64,000 nt of DNA, taken from NCBI GenBank assembly GCA_002104905.1, contig MCFE01000232.1, positions 57,357 through 121,356 on the forward strand, in the 5' to 3' direction. The stretch's first letter is position 1, and each line of letters begins with the position of its first letter. The notes beneath the pieces are model-generated. The model searched no databases and was not told the origin of the DNA. It saw nothing but the letters and a program-made list of their open reading frames with translations. The translations under genes were made by a program, and so were the position numbers. Origin of the DNA: Basidiobolus meristosporus CBS 931.73. Taxonomy: Eukaryota; Basidiobolomycota; Basidiobolomycetes; Basidiobolales; Basidiobolaceae. Positions 10,499 to 21,790 of the stretch are shown in pieces.

Positions 10499-12850
10499 AT
10501 GTCCCTCTCTAAACGAAACAGCATTTTCGGTCGCAGAACATCCAACGAACTCAGAGAAGAATTAACATCCAACCCTAGTGAACTTCTTCCCTCGGATGTC
10601 TTCGAACAGCGTCTATATGCCTGGAAGACTACCATCAAACAATTGATCTTGTACTTTCAGACCATTGCTGAATCCGAGCTGCAGAGTGCGCGTAGCTACT
10701 CCAAAGCCCTGACTTTACTGCAGGTTCCTCTAAAGGAAGGCCATCACTTACTTCCTGTGGGCAGCAATGGAGTCCAAGATACTGTTACTGCGGTTAACAG
10801 TACAAGTCAGCAAATGGTAGAGTATCATACCGAGTTTTCTAGATGTATAACTGATCAAACAGTTGGAAGCCTGACCAGGTTGAAAGCTGAGATCAAATCG
10901 CGCCTACTATCAACGAAGAAGGAACTTGTCAATCATGAAACAAACCTTGGAAAAGAACGTCAGAACTCAGCCAAGCTTATATCTGAATATGATCAAGCAT
11001 GTTATACTGCAGATGGGCATTCTAGTCCCAATAGTAGAGCCACACCTACTGATCCTTGGCTTGTGTACAATGGGCTGCAGAAGCAACTAAGCCGGCAAAT
11101 CAGTGAGGAAAACGGATTCCACAAAACCATGCTATCCACTCAAAAGTCTTTGGAGATATTTGAAGCATCGATTGTGGATACTCTAAAAAGCACTTTGCAA
11201 TCATACAACAAATGGAGAACAGCAAATGTTACACGATTGCTTGAGAAAACGGACGCCTCTAATGAAGCTATCGACACGTTGAGCACAGAGCATGAGTGGA
11301 ATGCTTTTTATGAGAAGAACAAGCCACCACTTTTAGACCCTGATGCCGCAGAGACCTCGATTGACGCAATCGATTTCCCCAATAAGAACAATCCACTAAC
11401 CATTCCAAAGAAATATGGAGTCATGGAGAGGCAAAGTGGAGTTTTCAAAACAGCCAAGAGGGATCATTGTTTCCTCACTCCATCCGGCTTCCTCCACGGG
11501 TATACCCAGTCCGACCCGACTTTAGGAGCTCCTGAATTCTCCATCTATCTACCTAGCAGTATCATGCGTGGCTATAGCGAGGCAAATCTTGCCTTTGAAG
11601 TGGCTGAAAAAGGCTCTGGTGGCCTGTTCCATCGAGCGGAACACACATACGTCTTTAGATTCCTTAAGAAGGAAGACCTAGCGGAATGGTGGGGCGCCAT
11701 CAAAGAATACACAAAGGCAACTGAAGAAACCCCGTTCAATGATACCTCACAAGTGATTGCTCCTGCTCCAACCACGGCAGATGGGGTGACGAACAATACT
11801 GAACCGGCTTCTTTGGAGACTCGAGGGATTAATGACAGTGCGGTACCAGCTACTCAATCTACTGAACCGATCCCCCAGAGCAGTGCGCTTGCGCAGCAAC
11901 CAAGTTCGCATTTAGAAAATGAAGCCCTGCAGAATTTTGGTGAGACAAATGCTCAACCTCAGTATACTAGTTATAACAGTGAGCAGCAACCTCAATCCCC
12001 TACCGGGCAGCCTGTGCAACAGCAGCCCCAACAATCGCAATATTCAGATAATCAAGCTGTTCAACAACAGCCACAATATATCGGCAGTCCAACTGCTCAG
12101 CAACAGCCGCATAATACAAATGAACAATCTGTCCAGCAGCCTCAGTATTCAAGCAGCCCAACTGCTCAGCAACAGGTTCAATACACAAATGACCAAACTG
12201 TTCAACAGCAGCCGCAATATACAAATGACCGAAGTGTCCAGCAGCCTCAGTATTCAAGCAGCCCAACTGCTCAGCAACAGCCTCAATACATAAATGACCA
12301 AACTGTTCAGCAGCCTCAGTATTCAGGCAGCCCAACTGCTCAGCAACAGCCTCAATACACAAATGACCAAACTGTTCAGCAGCCTCAGTATTCAAGCAGC
12401 CCAACTGCTCAGCAACAGCCTCAATATACACACGACCAAATTGTCCAACAGCAGCCACAATATACAAATGACCAAAGTGTCCAGCAACCACAATATACAA
12501 GCAGTTCGACCGTTCAACAACCCCCACAATCCACATATAATCAAACTACTCAGCAGTACGCAGGTGATGAGGCTGTTCACTCACAACAGGTCAATTCATC
12601 AAGTAGTTCCAATCCGCCACAAACCGCTCAATTTCCTACTCCACCAGTACAGCAGGCACAGTACGTTACTGATACTGCTCAGCAACCAGTAAACCAACAC
12701 CAGAATCTACCATCTACCACACATACACAACAGCCTATTATCTATGACACTACTCAAGCTATTTCTCCAAACCCCGTACAAGCACCAAGCAATGCAGACA
12801 CCTTGGCTGGGGTTCCAGGGCAGATGCCTGGCCAATTAACGACAGCCTAG
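10499..12850 (+). CDS. BAR-PH domain protein with Q-rich repeat tail (SLM1/2-like)
   Basis: Intron-free frame of 783 residues. Residues about 30-270 are a long helical region of BAR type (membrane-curving dimer). Residues about 305-405 fit a PH domain, starting near RQSGVFKTAKRDHCFL and ending in a helix KKEDLAEWWGAIKEYTKA. This order matches yeast SLM1/SLM2, which bind PI(4,5)P2 at the plasma membrane and act in TORC2 signalling and eisosomes. Residues 405-783 are low complexity, rich in Gln, Pro, Ser and Thr, with repeats built on PQYSSSPTAQQQ and PQYTNDQTVQQ. The tail is much longer than in yeast and is encoded by a DNA minisatellite. Function in membrane stress or sphingolipid signalling is inference from family. 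Its position between lipid genes is suggestive only. Confidence 0.82.
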   Translation: MSLSKRNSIFGRRTSNELREELTSNPSELLPSDVFEQRLYAWKTTIKQLILYFQTIAESELQSARSYSKALTLLQVPLKEGHHLLPVGSNGVQDTVTAVNSTSQQMVEYHTEFSRCITDQTVGSLTRLKAEIKSRLLSTKKELVNHETNLGKERQNSAKLISEYDQACYTADGHSSPNSRATPTDPWLVYNGLQKQLSRQISEENGFHKTMLSTQKSLEIFEASIVDTLKSTLQSYNKWRTANVTRLLEKTDASNEAIDTLSTEHEWNAFYEKNKPPLLDPDAAETSIDAIDFPNKNNPLTIPKKYGVMERQSGVFKTAKRDHCFLTPSGFLHGYTQSDPTLGAPEFSIYLPSSIMRGYSEANLAFEVAEKGSGGLFHRAEHTYVFRFLKKEDLAEWWGAIKEYTKATEETPFNDTSQVIAPAPTTADGVTNNTEPASLETRGINDSAVPATQSTEPIPQSSALAQQPSSHLENEALQNFGETNAQPQYTSYNSEQQPQSPTGQPVQQQPQQSQYSDNQAVQQQPQYIGSPTAQQQPHNTNEQSVQQPQYSSSPTAQQQVQYTNDQTVQQQPQYTNDRSVQQPQYSSSPTAQQQPQYINDQTVQQPQYSGSPTAQQQPQYTNDQTVQQPQYSSSPTAQQQPQYTHDQIVQQQPQYTNDQSVQQPQYTSSSTVQQPPQSTYNQTTQQYAGDEAVHSQQVNSSSSSNPPQTAQFPTPPVQQAQYVTDTAQQPVNQHQNLPSTTHTQQPIIYDTTQAISPNPVQAPSNADTLAGVPGQMPGQLTTA
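12000..12536 (+). repeat. Coding minisatellite in BAR-PH gene
   Basis: In-frame tandem repeats encode alternating units PQYSSSPTAQQQ and PQYTNDQTVQQ. Blocks near 12136-12170, 12243-12280, 12308-12345 and 12380-12417 are nearly identical at DNA level (cagcctcagtattcaa followed by gcagcccaactgctcagcaa). Copy number probably varies between strains. Confidence 0.85.
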
Positions 12851-13650
12851 AACTGCATCAGCAAATGAGCTTAGTGTAAATATGTGTCACTCCACTCTGC
12901 AGGAATGAAAATAAATGGCTATCGCTTACTACCCAAGTTGTCAACAACAAGAATTCATTCTTATTGAACTGAGCTTCAATATGGCAAGTTGTGTGCCGGT
13001 GATCTAATCTTTATCTCTAGCACGATCCATGAGGCTCATGAGAAAGAGCTTGCAATCTAAAAATATCTTAAAGAGTAACAGCACTTCTGGGCAATATGCC
13101 AACATAAAGCTCTGGTCTTATTTGTCATTGTGCCAGTGATAATACACTGGAGAGCTGCAGTATATACCAGCATTAAATCAGGGCATCATAAGTCAAAAGG
13201 TAGGTCGTAGAGCCATAATCTATACCTATGGATGCTAAACTGTATTGGGTTAAGCATGCTACATACATGTGCCTCTATTACAATGCTACCATTTGTTGCT
13301 GGTCCTTTTGGACCTATCAAAATTTCCCCGAGCAAATGGCATGGCTGGCAAGCATCACTAGCAGATTCTTAACCTAGCAAAGATCAACAAAGGAGACATA
13401 TTCGAACATGCTAGGAAAACCTGAGCGTTTTGATCCGCAACCCCTAAGCGAAATCGATTTACCGGTGTTAGATTTCTGGTTATTGTAATCCTCTCCACCA
13501 ATGGAATCCACCTTATCACCATACCAAATGCCGTGGAGAAACAGAGTTTACAGATGGAAAGCTAGCTAGAGGCACGTTGGATGAACGGGGTTATGGATTG
13601 TATTTATAGTCCAATGCTGTAATCGTCATTTGTCTTGAAGAAATTATAGT
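12851..13650. other. Intergenic, promoter of ERG3 copy B
   Basis: About 800 bases without a supported gene. Contains an ATCACC hexamer at 13515-13520 and the leader of ERG3 copy B. Confidence 0.5.
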
Positions 13651-14703
13651 ATGGATTACGTTCTATGGATAGCCGACGAGTACGCTTTCGATGTAATTTA
13701 CTCCAGCTTTAGTTACTTGGGGCTTCCTAACCTCGCCCGTGACGATATGCTTCGACAGTCTTGCAGCTTGCTGTGCATTTCAGGCTTTGGAGCTTACGCC
13801 ATTTATATGATCTTCTCGACCATTTCCTTCTACCTATTTTTCGACAAGAACCTCATGAAGCACCCACGTTTCCTTAAAAACCAAATACAGCAAGAGATAA
13901 AAATGGCCACTGACTCTATCCCGACCATGGCCCTTCTAACTGTACCGGTTTTTCTCCTGGAGGTCCGCGGTTACTCCCAGCTTTACGAGAACGTCGAAGA
14001 ACATGGGTGGCCATACCTTTTCTTAAGCGTCTTCGCCTTTCTTTTTGCGACCGACTTTGGTATTTACTGGATTCACCGCGGACTGCACCATAGAGGCATC
14101 TATGCGTATATCCACAAGGTATGGTGGTCGTCACTTGACAGAAATGTGGACACTTGACTAACTTTTTCTCAGTCTCACCACAAATGGATCGGTATGTATT
14201 TTATGCTGAGAAAACATGATGCCCCGATACTCAACATGCTCTAGTCCCTACACCGTATGCCTCTATCGCCTTTCATCCAGTCGATGGTTGGGCTCTGTCA
14301 CTCCCGTATCATATATGTGTATTTCTATTTCCCATGAACAAATCCCTCTACCTGGCGCTTTTCATTTTTGTCCAAGTCTGGTCGATTCTGATCCATGATG
14401 GTAAAGTGACTGTTAATCTTCGCAGATCTCCAACACCGTCTAATTGCATGTATAGGAAAGTACCTCACTAAAGACCCTGTAATCAACAGCGCCGCCCATC
14501 ATACTGTGCATCATTTGTACTTGAATTCCAACTATGGGCAGTATTTTACACTGTGGGACCGTCTTGGAGGATCTTATCGCAAACCTACCGAGGAGATATA
14601 CAATATAGAATCCCGGAGTCCAACCAAAAATGGCCTCTCTGGTGCGGCGGAGCACGAGGCATCTACACTGAAGAGCAAGCCAGCCCTACTTAAATCACCC
14701 TAA
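13651..14703 (+). CDS. ERG3: C-5 sterol desaturase, copy B
   Basis: Second C-5 sterol desaturase, same reaction as copy A. Exons 13651-14118, 14173-14191, 14245-14400, 14456-14703; 296 residues. Exons 1-3 have exactly the same lengths as in copy A (468, 19 and 156 nt) and the introns fall in the same codons and phases. Histidine clusters HRGLHH, SHHKW and HHTVHH are present, with hydrophobic segments in the same places. Most differences are conservative. The C-terminal 30 residues diverge completely, as do introns and flanks, so the duplication is not recent. Both copies keep all catalytic histidines and look functional. They may differ in expression or sterol specificity. Confidence 0.93.
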
Positions 14704-15464
14704 CCCCTTTTCATCCAACCACTGCCGTCCCACGCTTAAGCAGCGCACTCGAGAATACGGATGGCCTACCCCTCTAGGGGATATTTATTCAACACAATTC
14801 TCTCTGGTTCAAATTTCGCCTAAAATTACACCGGTGGCAACAAGTTCGGGATCACAGAACACCAATAAGGGATGACTTCTACCCGACCACATGTGATATT
14901 ATTTGGCTTCCCTAACCCCAGGAGCCTATTAATAAACCCTATAGTGAATCCACCGAACCAGTGTATATTGAAGAGATCGCTGAGTAACCCAAAAATGAAT
15001 GTCTGGAATAATCAGCACAAACTCCGCAATCACACTCGCTGTGCATCTGTAGATAATTAAGGGATTCTGTTTATTAATTCATTGTGGAGTGGGTGTATTG
15101 TCCTCTACGCAAGCATTGATACTCCATGCATTAGGTCAGCTTCTAGAACAACCTCTTTGTATGGCCACCCACGATTTGACAATGTTGAACAAAAATGATC
15201 TCTAAGGTTAAAAAACTCCAGCCTATGCTCGGTCTGCGACGAAAGGAGGTCTTCTCATTACACAATATTAAATAACGGCATTACAATTCGAAATTAGGAA
15301 TATGCTTCTGATAATATTTTCTTGGAAAGATTGACCGAACGTGATTAAAAACTAAAGACAAACATCGTAGTGGCAAAAAGACTTGGAACGCATTTCAATA
15401 GGGGATACCCATTTGAGAACTTACCCATCAAGTAAAGAACAGGTCTCAGGATTCTCAACTCCAT
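14704..15464. other. Intergenic, nothing recognised
   Basis: About 760 bases between converging genes. Holds the 3' regions of ERG3 copy B and the repeat protein. No gene supported. Confidence 0.5.
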
Positions 15465-16388
15465 TCACAACACCCCGTTCGTAGAAGCAGGCTGATGATA
15501 CAGATGGGTGGCATTATCGGTATATGCTTGGTGATACACACCGATGTTCTCTTCCTCTGTATCAGTTCTGAGCAAAGGCTTCCGCAGTGCCTGGGCTTCT
15601 TCGGCCTCCATCTTTTTGCTCTTTTCTTTAACTTCGTATTTCTGAGTATCGGGAGTTGGATAAAACTCGATGGTCTTCTCCTCTTTCGGACTCAACAATG
15701 GGGGCTCTTCCTCGGAAACCTCGATTAACTTCGTTAAGCCAAATTGGACTTTTCTATTTTCATTCGCGATGGAAGGGTTACGTAAAACTTGGGCCTCTTC
15801 CAACTCCATGCACTTGCTCTTCTCTTTAGTTTTGAGGTCAGTCGGAGCATTGTCATCCACGTTGTCCAAGCAGGTTTCAATTTTTCTATTCGATGCCCCT
15901 TTATGGGAGTTCTCAATCACGCTGGCACTGCTAAACTGAACCTTTTTGTTATCATTCCGGGGTAATGGGTTCAACAACGCTTGTGCCTCTTGTGTCTCCA
16001 TGCGTTTGTTCTTTTGTTTGACCTCCGGGTTCTGGTTATCTGCAGTTGCGTTCAACTGGATTTTTTGTTTATGTTTGGGGCTACTCGTGATCGGCACGTC
16101 GTCGGAAACTTCGACGAGGCTGCCTTCCCCAAATTGTACCTTCCGTTCTTCCCAAGTATTCTTATCACCAAGCATGTTGGCTTCTTGACTCACCATCGCC
16201 TTATCTTTTTGCCTCAACTTCTCGTCCGTTTTGGGAGTCAAGTGTAATAGGACCTCGCTTGGACTTTGATGCTGAATAGATCTTGGCTCAGCCAGTTGCG
16301 AAAACTGCACAATCTCAGTCTCACTAAACTCCACCGACTTTTTGCGGTTTTGGGGTTGGACTGGTACTTGGGATTCTTCAGCTTCCAT
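15465..16388 (-). CDS. Unknown protein of about 65-residue tandem repeats
   Basis: One uninterrupted frame of 307 residues, start ATG at 16388. It is highly charged, without signal peptide, membrane segment or known domain. It consists of four full repeats and a partial fifth, beginning at residues 1, 65, 130, 194 and 260 (unit lengths 64, 65, 64, 66). Each opens with a MExxEAQxL-type helix, followed 10-20 residues later by a KVQFG/KVQFS or KSVEFS strand-like motif, then an acidic VEVS/IEVSEEE segment, and closes with a lysine-rich KEKSKK-type stretch. The units have diverged to roughly 40-50% identity by eye, so this is an old repeat under selection, not a young minisatellite. Antisense frames over this locus are shadows. 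I do not recognise the family; a scaffold or multivalent binding protein is possible, but that is guesswork. Confidence 0.75.
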   Translation of the reverse strand: MEAEESQVPVQPQNRKKSVEFSETEIVQFSQLAEPRSIQHQSPSEVLLHLTPKTDEKLRQKDKAMVSQEANMLGDKNTWEERKVQFGEGSLVEVSDDVPITSSPKHKQKIQLNATADNQNPEVKQKNKRMETQEAQALLNPLPRNDNKKVQFSSASVIENSHKGASNRKIETCLDNVDDNAPTDLKTKEKSKCMELEEAQVLRNPSIANENRKVQFGLTKLIEVSEEEPPLLSPKEEKTIEFYPTPDTQKYEVKEKSKKMEAEEAQALRKPLLRTDTEEENIGVYHQAYTDNATHLYHQPASTNGVL

Positions 16389-19300
16389 GAGAATTTAATA
16401 CTTGGGGGAAATCGGAGCGTAAGAAAACGGGTGGGACTATCACTGTATAAGCTATGTGGTCTGGGGTTGTTGGAGGGTAGTGGGGTACCAATTTAGTACA
16501 GGCGAGAGGGATAATTGAGGAAGGGTTTCTATTTGAAGTACTCAACTTTAAATCAGTTTGTTTGGTATTTCTCAAATTGCCAATCGAAGTATGAAATCTT
16601 TTTCACGCGATAATTATACCTAATTCTGGATCATCTGAACAAAGGCGTGAGGTAGGCACAAATCAACAGATCATAGCAGAATTGAAACTTAATGTGCATT
16701 TTGGGGTGTGCTGCTGGATGAATGAACCCAACTGGTCACGGGATTTCTCCAAAAATGAATCTCCACTATGTATCACCCTCTACCAATACATACGTAAACC
16801 TTCCGAAAGGAGCCCCCTGAGATGTCTATCTTTGTTGGCTAAGCATTGAGGAGCCTGAGACATGAGGTTTCGTAGAGAAACATGGCCAATATTTTTAAGT
16901 GCTCGTGAGACATCAAAGATCACATGACCGGGATTATAAGACTCAGCTTTCCAGATATTTATATCAGCCTTCATGGAGCTACTCTTCCAGAAGAGAGTTA
17001 TTTTTGATACTAAAGCAGATCATCTGGACCAGAAAGCAGTAGAATAGACGCACAAAGCCGCACCAAAACTACTTAGGTGGTAAAACAAGTGCTTTGGTCA
17101 AGCAATATGATACGGGTTAATGCTGATAAAGCTACAAACGTAACCTGACCGCTGACTTCCATATTCGCCCTTAAGAGGGACGTATCGGCCATCGTACCCA
17201 ATAGAAGCAAATACGGCTCGACATTTGGGCTCATTTTATTGTTTGGGAATGGATCCAAGGAGATCCGCAGCTAGAGAGTTCATTTGCTAAATTGAAGTTA
17301 CTTGGCGGCATAAATATTAAGTCTAGCCAATTAGGTACTTTTCATCGACGGTACTGGTATGGTGATTGGTAGGGCCAATGGCGTATACGAGATGGTTTTT
17401 CTGAGCTTGTGATCCAGGTTTGCGATTTGAAAATGTGGAAGCGCAAAGTTGACTAATAGAGCGTCACATTTTGCTGATTTTCCCGAAACAATATCTATAG
17501 CCTCGGTGCATGAATGACACTCCGCCGCATTCAGGGCCAAGTTTCCTAACATCGGATGTCTAAAAACCGACAACGGAGGCCCTTGCATGTGATTTATGGT
17601 GTTGTCACGATGCTTTGTCTATGAGATTGGGGCGACTGATTTAGATGTATAGACTGGGCTCAGTATTACATTTCACATTCACCAAGGTCTTCATGGTCCT
17701 GTATACCTACACAAGCACACACTTCATGTGGCAAGAGATGACCTCTGAAGTGGTACAATGTGACCTCGTGGCTAGTTTGGCATTAGTTTACGGAGTACGT
17801 ATAATAAGTTGCATTGGGATTGCAATTGAGTTGGAGTATGGCATTCTAGAGTCTTTTCATAGCACAGCTCTTTATAAGATTCACATGATATAGAACGAGT
17901 AGAGTTATGGAACCTGTTGCTCATTACTTTGTAGCTTGCTGTAGTGACATCAACAATACAAATCATCAATTAGAAGTGACTTGCAGCTCCAACAAATATG
18001 ATAGAGGCCTTCTAGAAAAGATACTTTGATGTCTGTCTTCACATTTCCTTGCATTTGTTAGCAGTCAGGTTAGCATTCAAAGGATCCATTCACCTGGAAC
18101 AAATGAGAATTCGGCAATATACGTCTCAATGTAGTTGACATTGACTTTACTACAAATAAGACCAATGGGATGAACCAGACATTTCCAGCACTGCTCCAGC
18201 GTCCCACCCAATCTTTGGCTTTCATATTAAATATTAGTTGAAGTGTATTAATCAAGCCTAACATCCTCCTAAATGTTACATCTCTAAATCCCATTTTATT
18301 GGAAGCTCCTCCAATCTGCAATTCATATGTGAATCCAACTTGACTTCCCAGTTCTGATGGGACTTCCAACACAAAGTAAGTCAATATTGGGTGTTTCCAA
18401 TGTTCAGATCATAAACAGAGCTCACTGCAAAAATCACCAGAGAATATCCAACCAGCCAGTATCCTCATACCATCAGACCGTTTTACATTGTGCTATTGCT
18501 TCTCAACCCACGCCTATTGTTACCTTACACAGACTGAAGATCAAAACATATGCTAATCCATTGTGTAGAATAATTCGATGTGATTTGAACAACGAGAACA
18601 ACGATGAAACGTCACCAGAGCTATAGAACAGTCAAGCCTAAGTTGCATGCACCCCCATGATTTAGTCAGGGGAACTTCTGCTGTATCCTGCAAAAAAATG
18701 ACTACCCTCCATTTCACATTTCATTTCACCAAGATCTGCTTTGTTTATCGCTTCTTAATCAATCACCATTGCAATGGAGGGCACGTGTAACTTCAGCCAA
18801 CCCGACTACAAGTACAATTCTAATTCACCCCATTCTGTACAATCGAAATTTAGTGCATATCTTTCCCGCCCATGGAAGCAGTAAAAACATGGCGATGGCA
18901 TATCGCACTCTAGAATCTTATCGATAACTCAATCGCATTGTCATTCTTCAAGACTTCACAATCATTTCGGCTCATCACATACATTGAAAATATATACTGC
19001 ATTGCACCAATATCGGAGCATTGCATGTTCTAGACACCCCCTTATTAAGTGATTATACAGGTCACTCTAGCCCACAGCTAACCTTTGGGGTTGACAAGAA
19101 GAATCCGCTGTTTACGGATGACACAAATACCAAGTCACTACCACTGCTACTACGATGATGTATATATATTCGTGGTGGCAGGTGCACTCATGCCATTGGT
19201 AAATATCAGGGATTTGTGCCGGCCATCAAATTCGACATTTCCTCGGTGTAGCTGGTTGGTTTGCCAGAAACCCTAAAACCTCCGCTATATCATCACAAGT

Positions 19301-21790
19301 AGCTCTCGGCAATCTAGCTAAACACATAGCCCGAATATTTCGCATCTGGAAGTGCATCGCTCGCATTCTGATATATGCCCGATTGCCTGAACCTTGAGAT
19401 CTTTCAATATGTACGAATGTTCCATTTTCAATAATGTATATATTACAGCGTTCCAAGTATCATTTGCACGTTCTGTACCACACTGGTAAGTGACCGCCCT
19501 ATATGGAATGAGCCAATACATAATTCATGCCAAGGATGAATACCAAAGCGATTCGCCTCATCATTGATGGCTCCCCCTTCCCCAAGACTTCACCAACCCA
19601 TCATAAAATATTTGTAGCAGCATAGATTCCGGAAAGTGCCAAAACTGAGCCCTGTGACAAACCCTCGAGGCACTCGGGTTTCCTTATTTGCCCAAATCCA
19701 CTGATGTGAAGTCAATGAAATATGGAAATGACAGTCATTAGTGCATTTGTAGAACCATTACTAATAGCCACTGAACGACGAATTGGCCCATAACCTGTTT
19801 CTGAGAAATAACCGGTATCGGATGCAAAAGATTTCAGGCCTAATAATTGATAATCGAATGTAGATCGATTGATTTCGAATGATGAAAAGCTACTTGAAGG
19901 TGAATAGGATCTGGCAGCGAGATTCGGTACTGGTGGCTTCCAAAAGCGAAATTCCGGTGATGAACTTGGATCCTGTAAAAAGTCCCATTCAGTAGCCTTG
20001 GATCATTCTGTTGAATGGTTCCCATATCAAGACGGGGTTTGCCAGAAAGCCATCTCTGTGGCGCAGAAAGTCAAGTGGATGCATATCTTGCACAAGCTCA
20101 CACCAGAAATATCTGGCATGTTGCAAGGCCAGATGATGGTGGGCTCGCATCGTCTGGGAAGTACAACATATGAGCCAGCCCATGTGTCTGTTCCAAACAC
20201 TCACGTCAAATCGGACAGGGGGATGAAACGATGGCCCAGCCCTGTTTAGTCCAGCTTGCCAAATTGGTAGTGGTGGGATTTGATAAACTAGGCGGAAATA
20301 TAAACATTTTGCGACGTATGTATAGACAGAAAAAGCGCATATTATGATTGCTGGTAATTCTGAATCATGGGCCTCCCTTATTATTCAGAGGTGGCCTCGG
20401 ATAGCGTCCAAAATTTACCAGTGAGAGGCCAGCTCCGTCCAATCAACCCCTTGCGCAGCTTCACCCTTCACAGAGTAATGCATCTCCGATTAATCGAGAT
20501 TCTCTGGACATCATTTGATTTGGACCTGAAATCTCGAGGATGTTCCGATGATACAAGCCCTATCACCGCGTAGAAATATCCACTACAGATATATCTAGAT
20601 TTGATTTTGACTGATAAATATCAATTTCAGAGCGAGTAGTACATTCCAAACCCAATCTTGGAAATCGACGATTCATTGTCTAGAAAAGCTACTACCGGTA
20701 TAGCCATTATTGGCAATACAGATTCACTCAGTCCGCAGATATTCCATGATTGCAAGTGGTTCCTGTGCAAGCGTATTAATAAATCTATCTTCCCTAGGTG
20801 TTCGGTGCCGAAATCCTGAGTAACATCACTTCATGCCAAGAAACCAAATCTCTCGCACCGTAGGTCGAGTTGCTCACAGCGGTTGCAACCCTTAGAGTGC
20901 TGAGCGCACGTATACAACCTTGTACTCTGGTGATTCATCATATGTAGCCATACTTACCGGATTGATGGGGTTAGATTTCGTAAGCTTGAGGCTGAGATCC
21001 AATGATGATTGTTGGCCGCCACGGTGGTTCCAAAACGAACAAATATCTCCGGCGATGCCAGGTGCCGTCAACACTTGTGATGTTCACAGCTCGGGATTCT
21101 AGAACAGGTGCCATTGAGGCAACCACCGGGCTAACAGTAATCACCCGAATAATATCCATTTGTATACAGGTGATCTGTTCTAGCGATTTGGTCAGGGTCA
21201 GAGAACACCGAGTAGATTAGCTGGATTTGAACTTGATTTCTGGTCATTCAATCTGAGCAAGTATCTCGAAAAGATCGATTATGCGATTAGCTAGGGTCTA
21301 TCATGATAGATCTCAACATCGGCAGCCCCCATACTGCGAATTACGTGCGCATTTCGTGTAGATGGATATTCGTGAATATCTATAATCAGAGAATCCTCAA
21401 TTAGGAAGATTCAGCGATTGGTTCGAACAATCGATTCGCCAAGTTCATGAATACAATCTAAGAGTGCATGACTAGAATGATATATTTTTTCCCACCAACT
21501 AATTTCCTTCTATTTGAGGATCAGTACACCCCCTATTTTTGATACACCATTTTTTGGTTTTCAAACGAGTTCCTGTACATTTAGACTTTCTTCTACTTTC
21601 CCTTACATAATTACCGATATTCACTACTCCGTCCACCACTTCCTTCTCCCTTTACATCCACTAGAGTTGGTGTCAACACAATAAGTATTTTCCATAGCCT
21701 TTTGATTCCCCATTCTATCAAAAAGCCGCTTTTTCTATATTTTCCGTGTCTTCTCCATTTCAGCTGAATTTGCCATTTCCCCTGCCTGAA
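16389..21790. other. Gene-poor block, no gene recognised
   Basis: 5.4 kb with only short scattered frames on both strands (longest 104 codons, minus strand at 18070-18384), none with a domain or convincing exon junctions. I see no tRNA or long repeat. A 16-mer TTCGGTGCCGAAATCC at 20805-20820 recurs near 23792 in the next gene-poor block. The last 250 bases include the GATA gene's leader. Confidence 0.5.

Noticed and set aside
12000-12536. 178-codon minus-strand frame
   Set aside because: Antisense shadow of the Q-rich minisatellite; it mirrors the repeat and has no independent domain.
15495-16247. Several plus-strand frames of 77-89 codons
   Set aside because: Shadows of the minus-strand repeat protein; they overlap each other in different frames.
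18070-18384. 104-codon minus-strand frame in a gene-poor block
   Set aside because: Longest frame there, but I see no domain, neighbour exon or start context; length is possible by chance in 5 kb.
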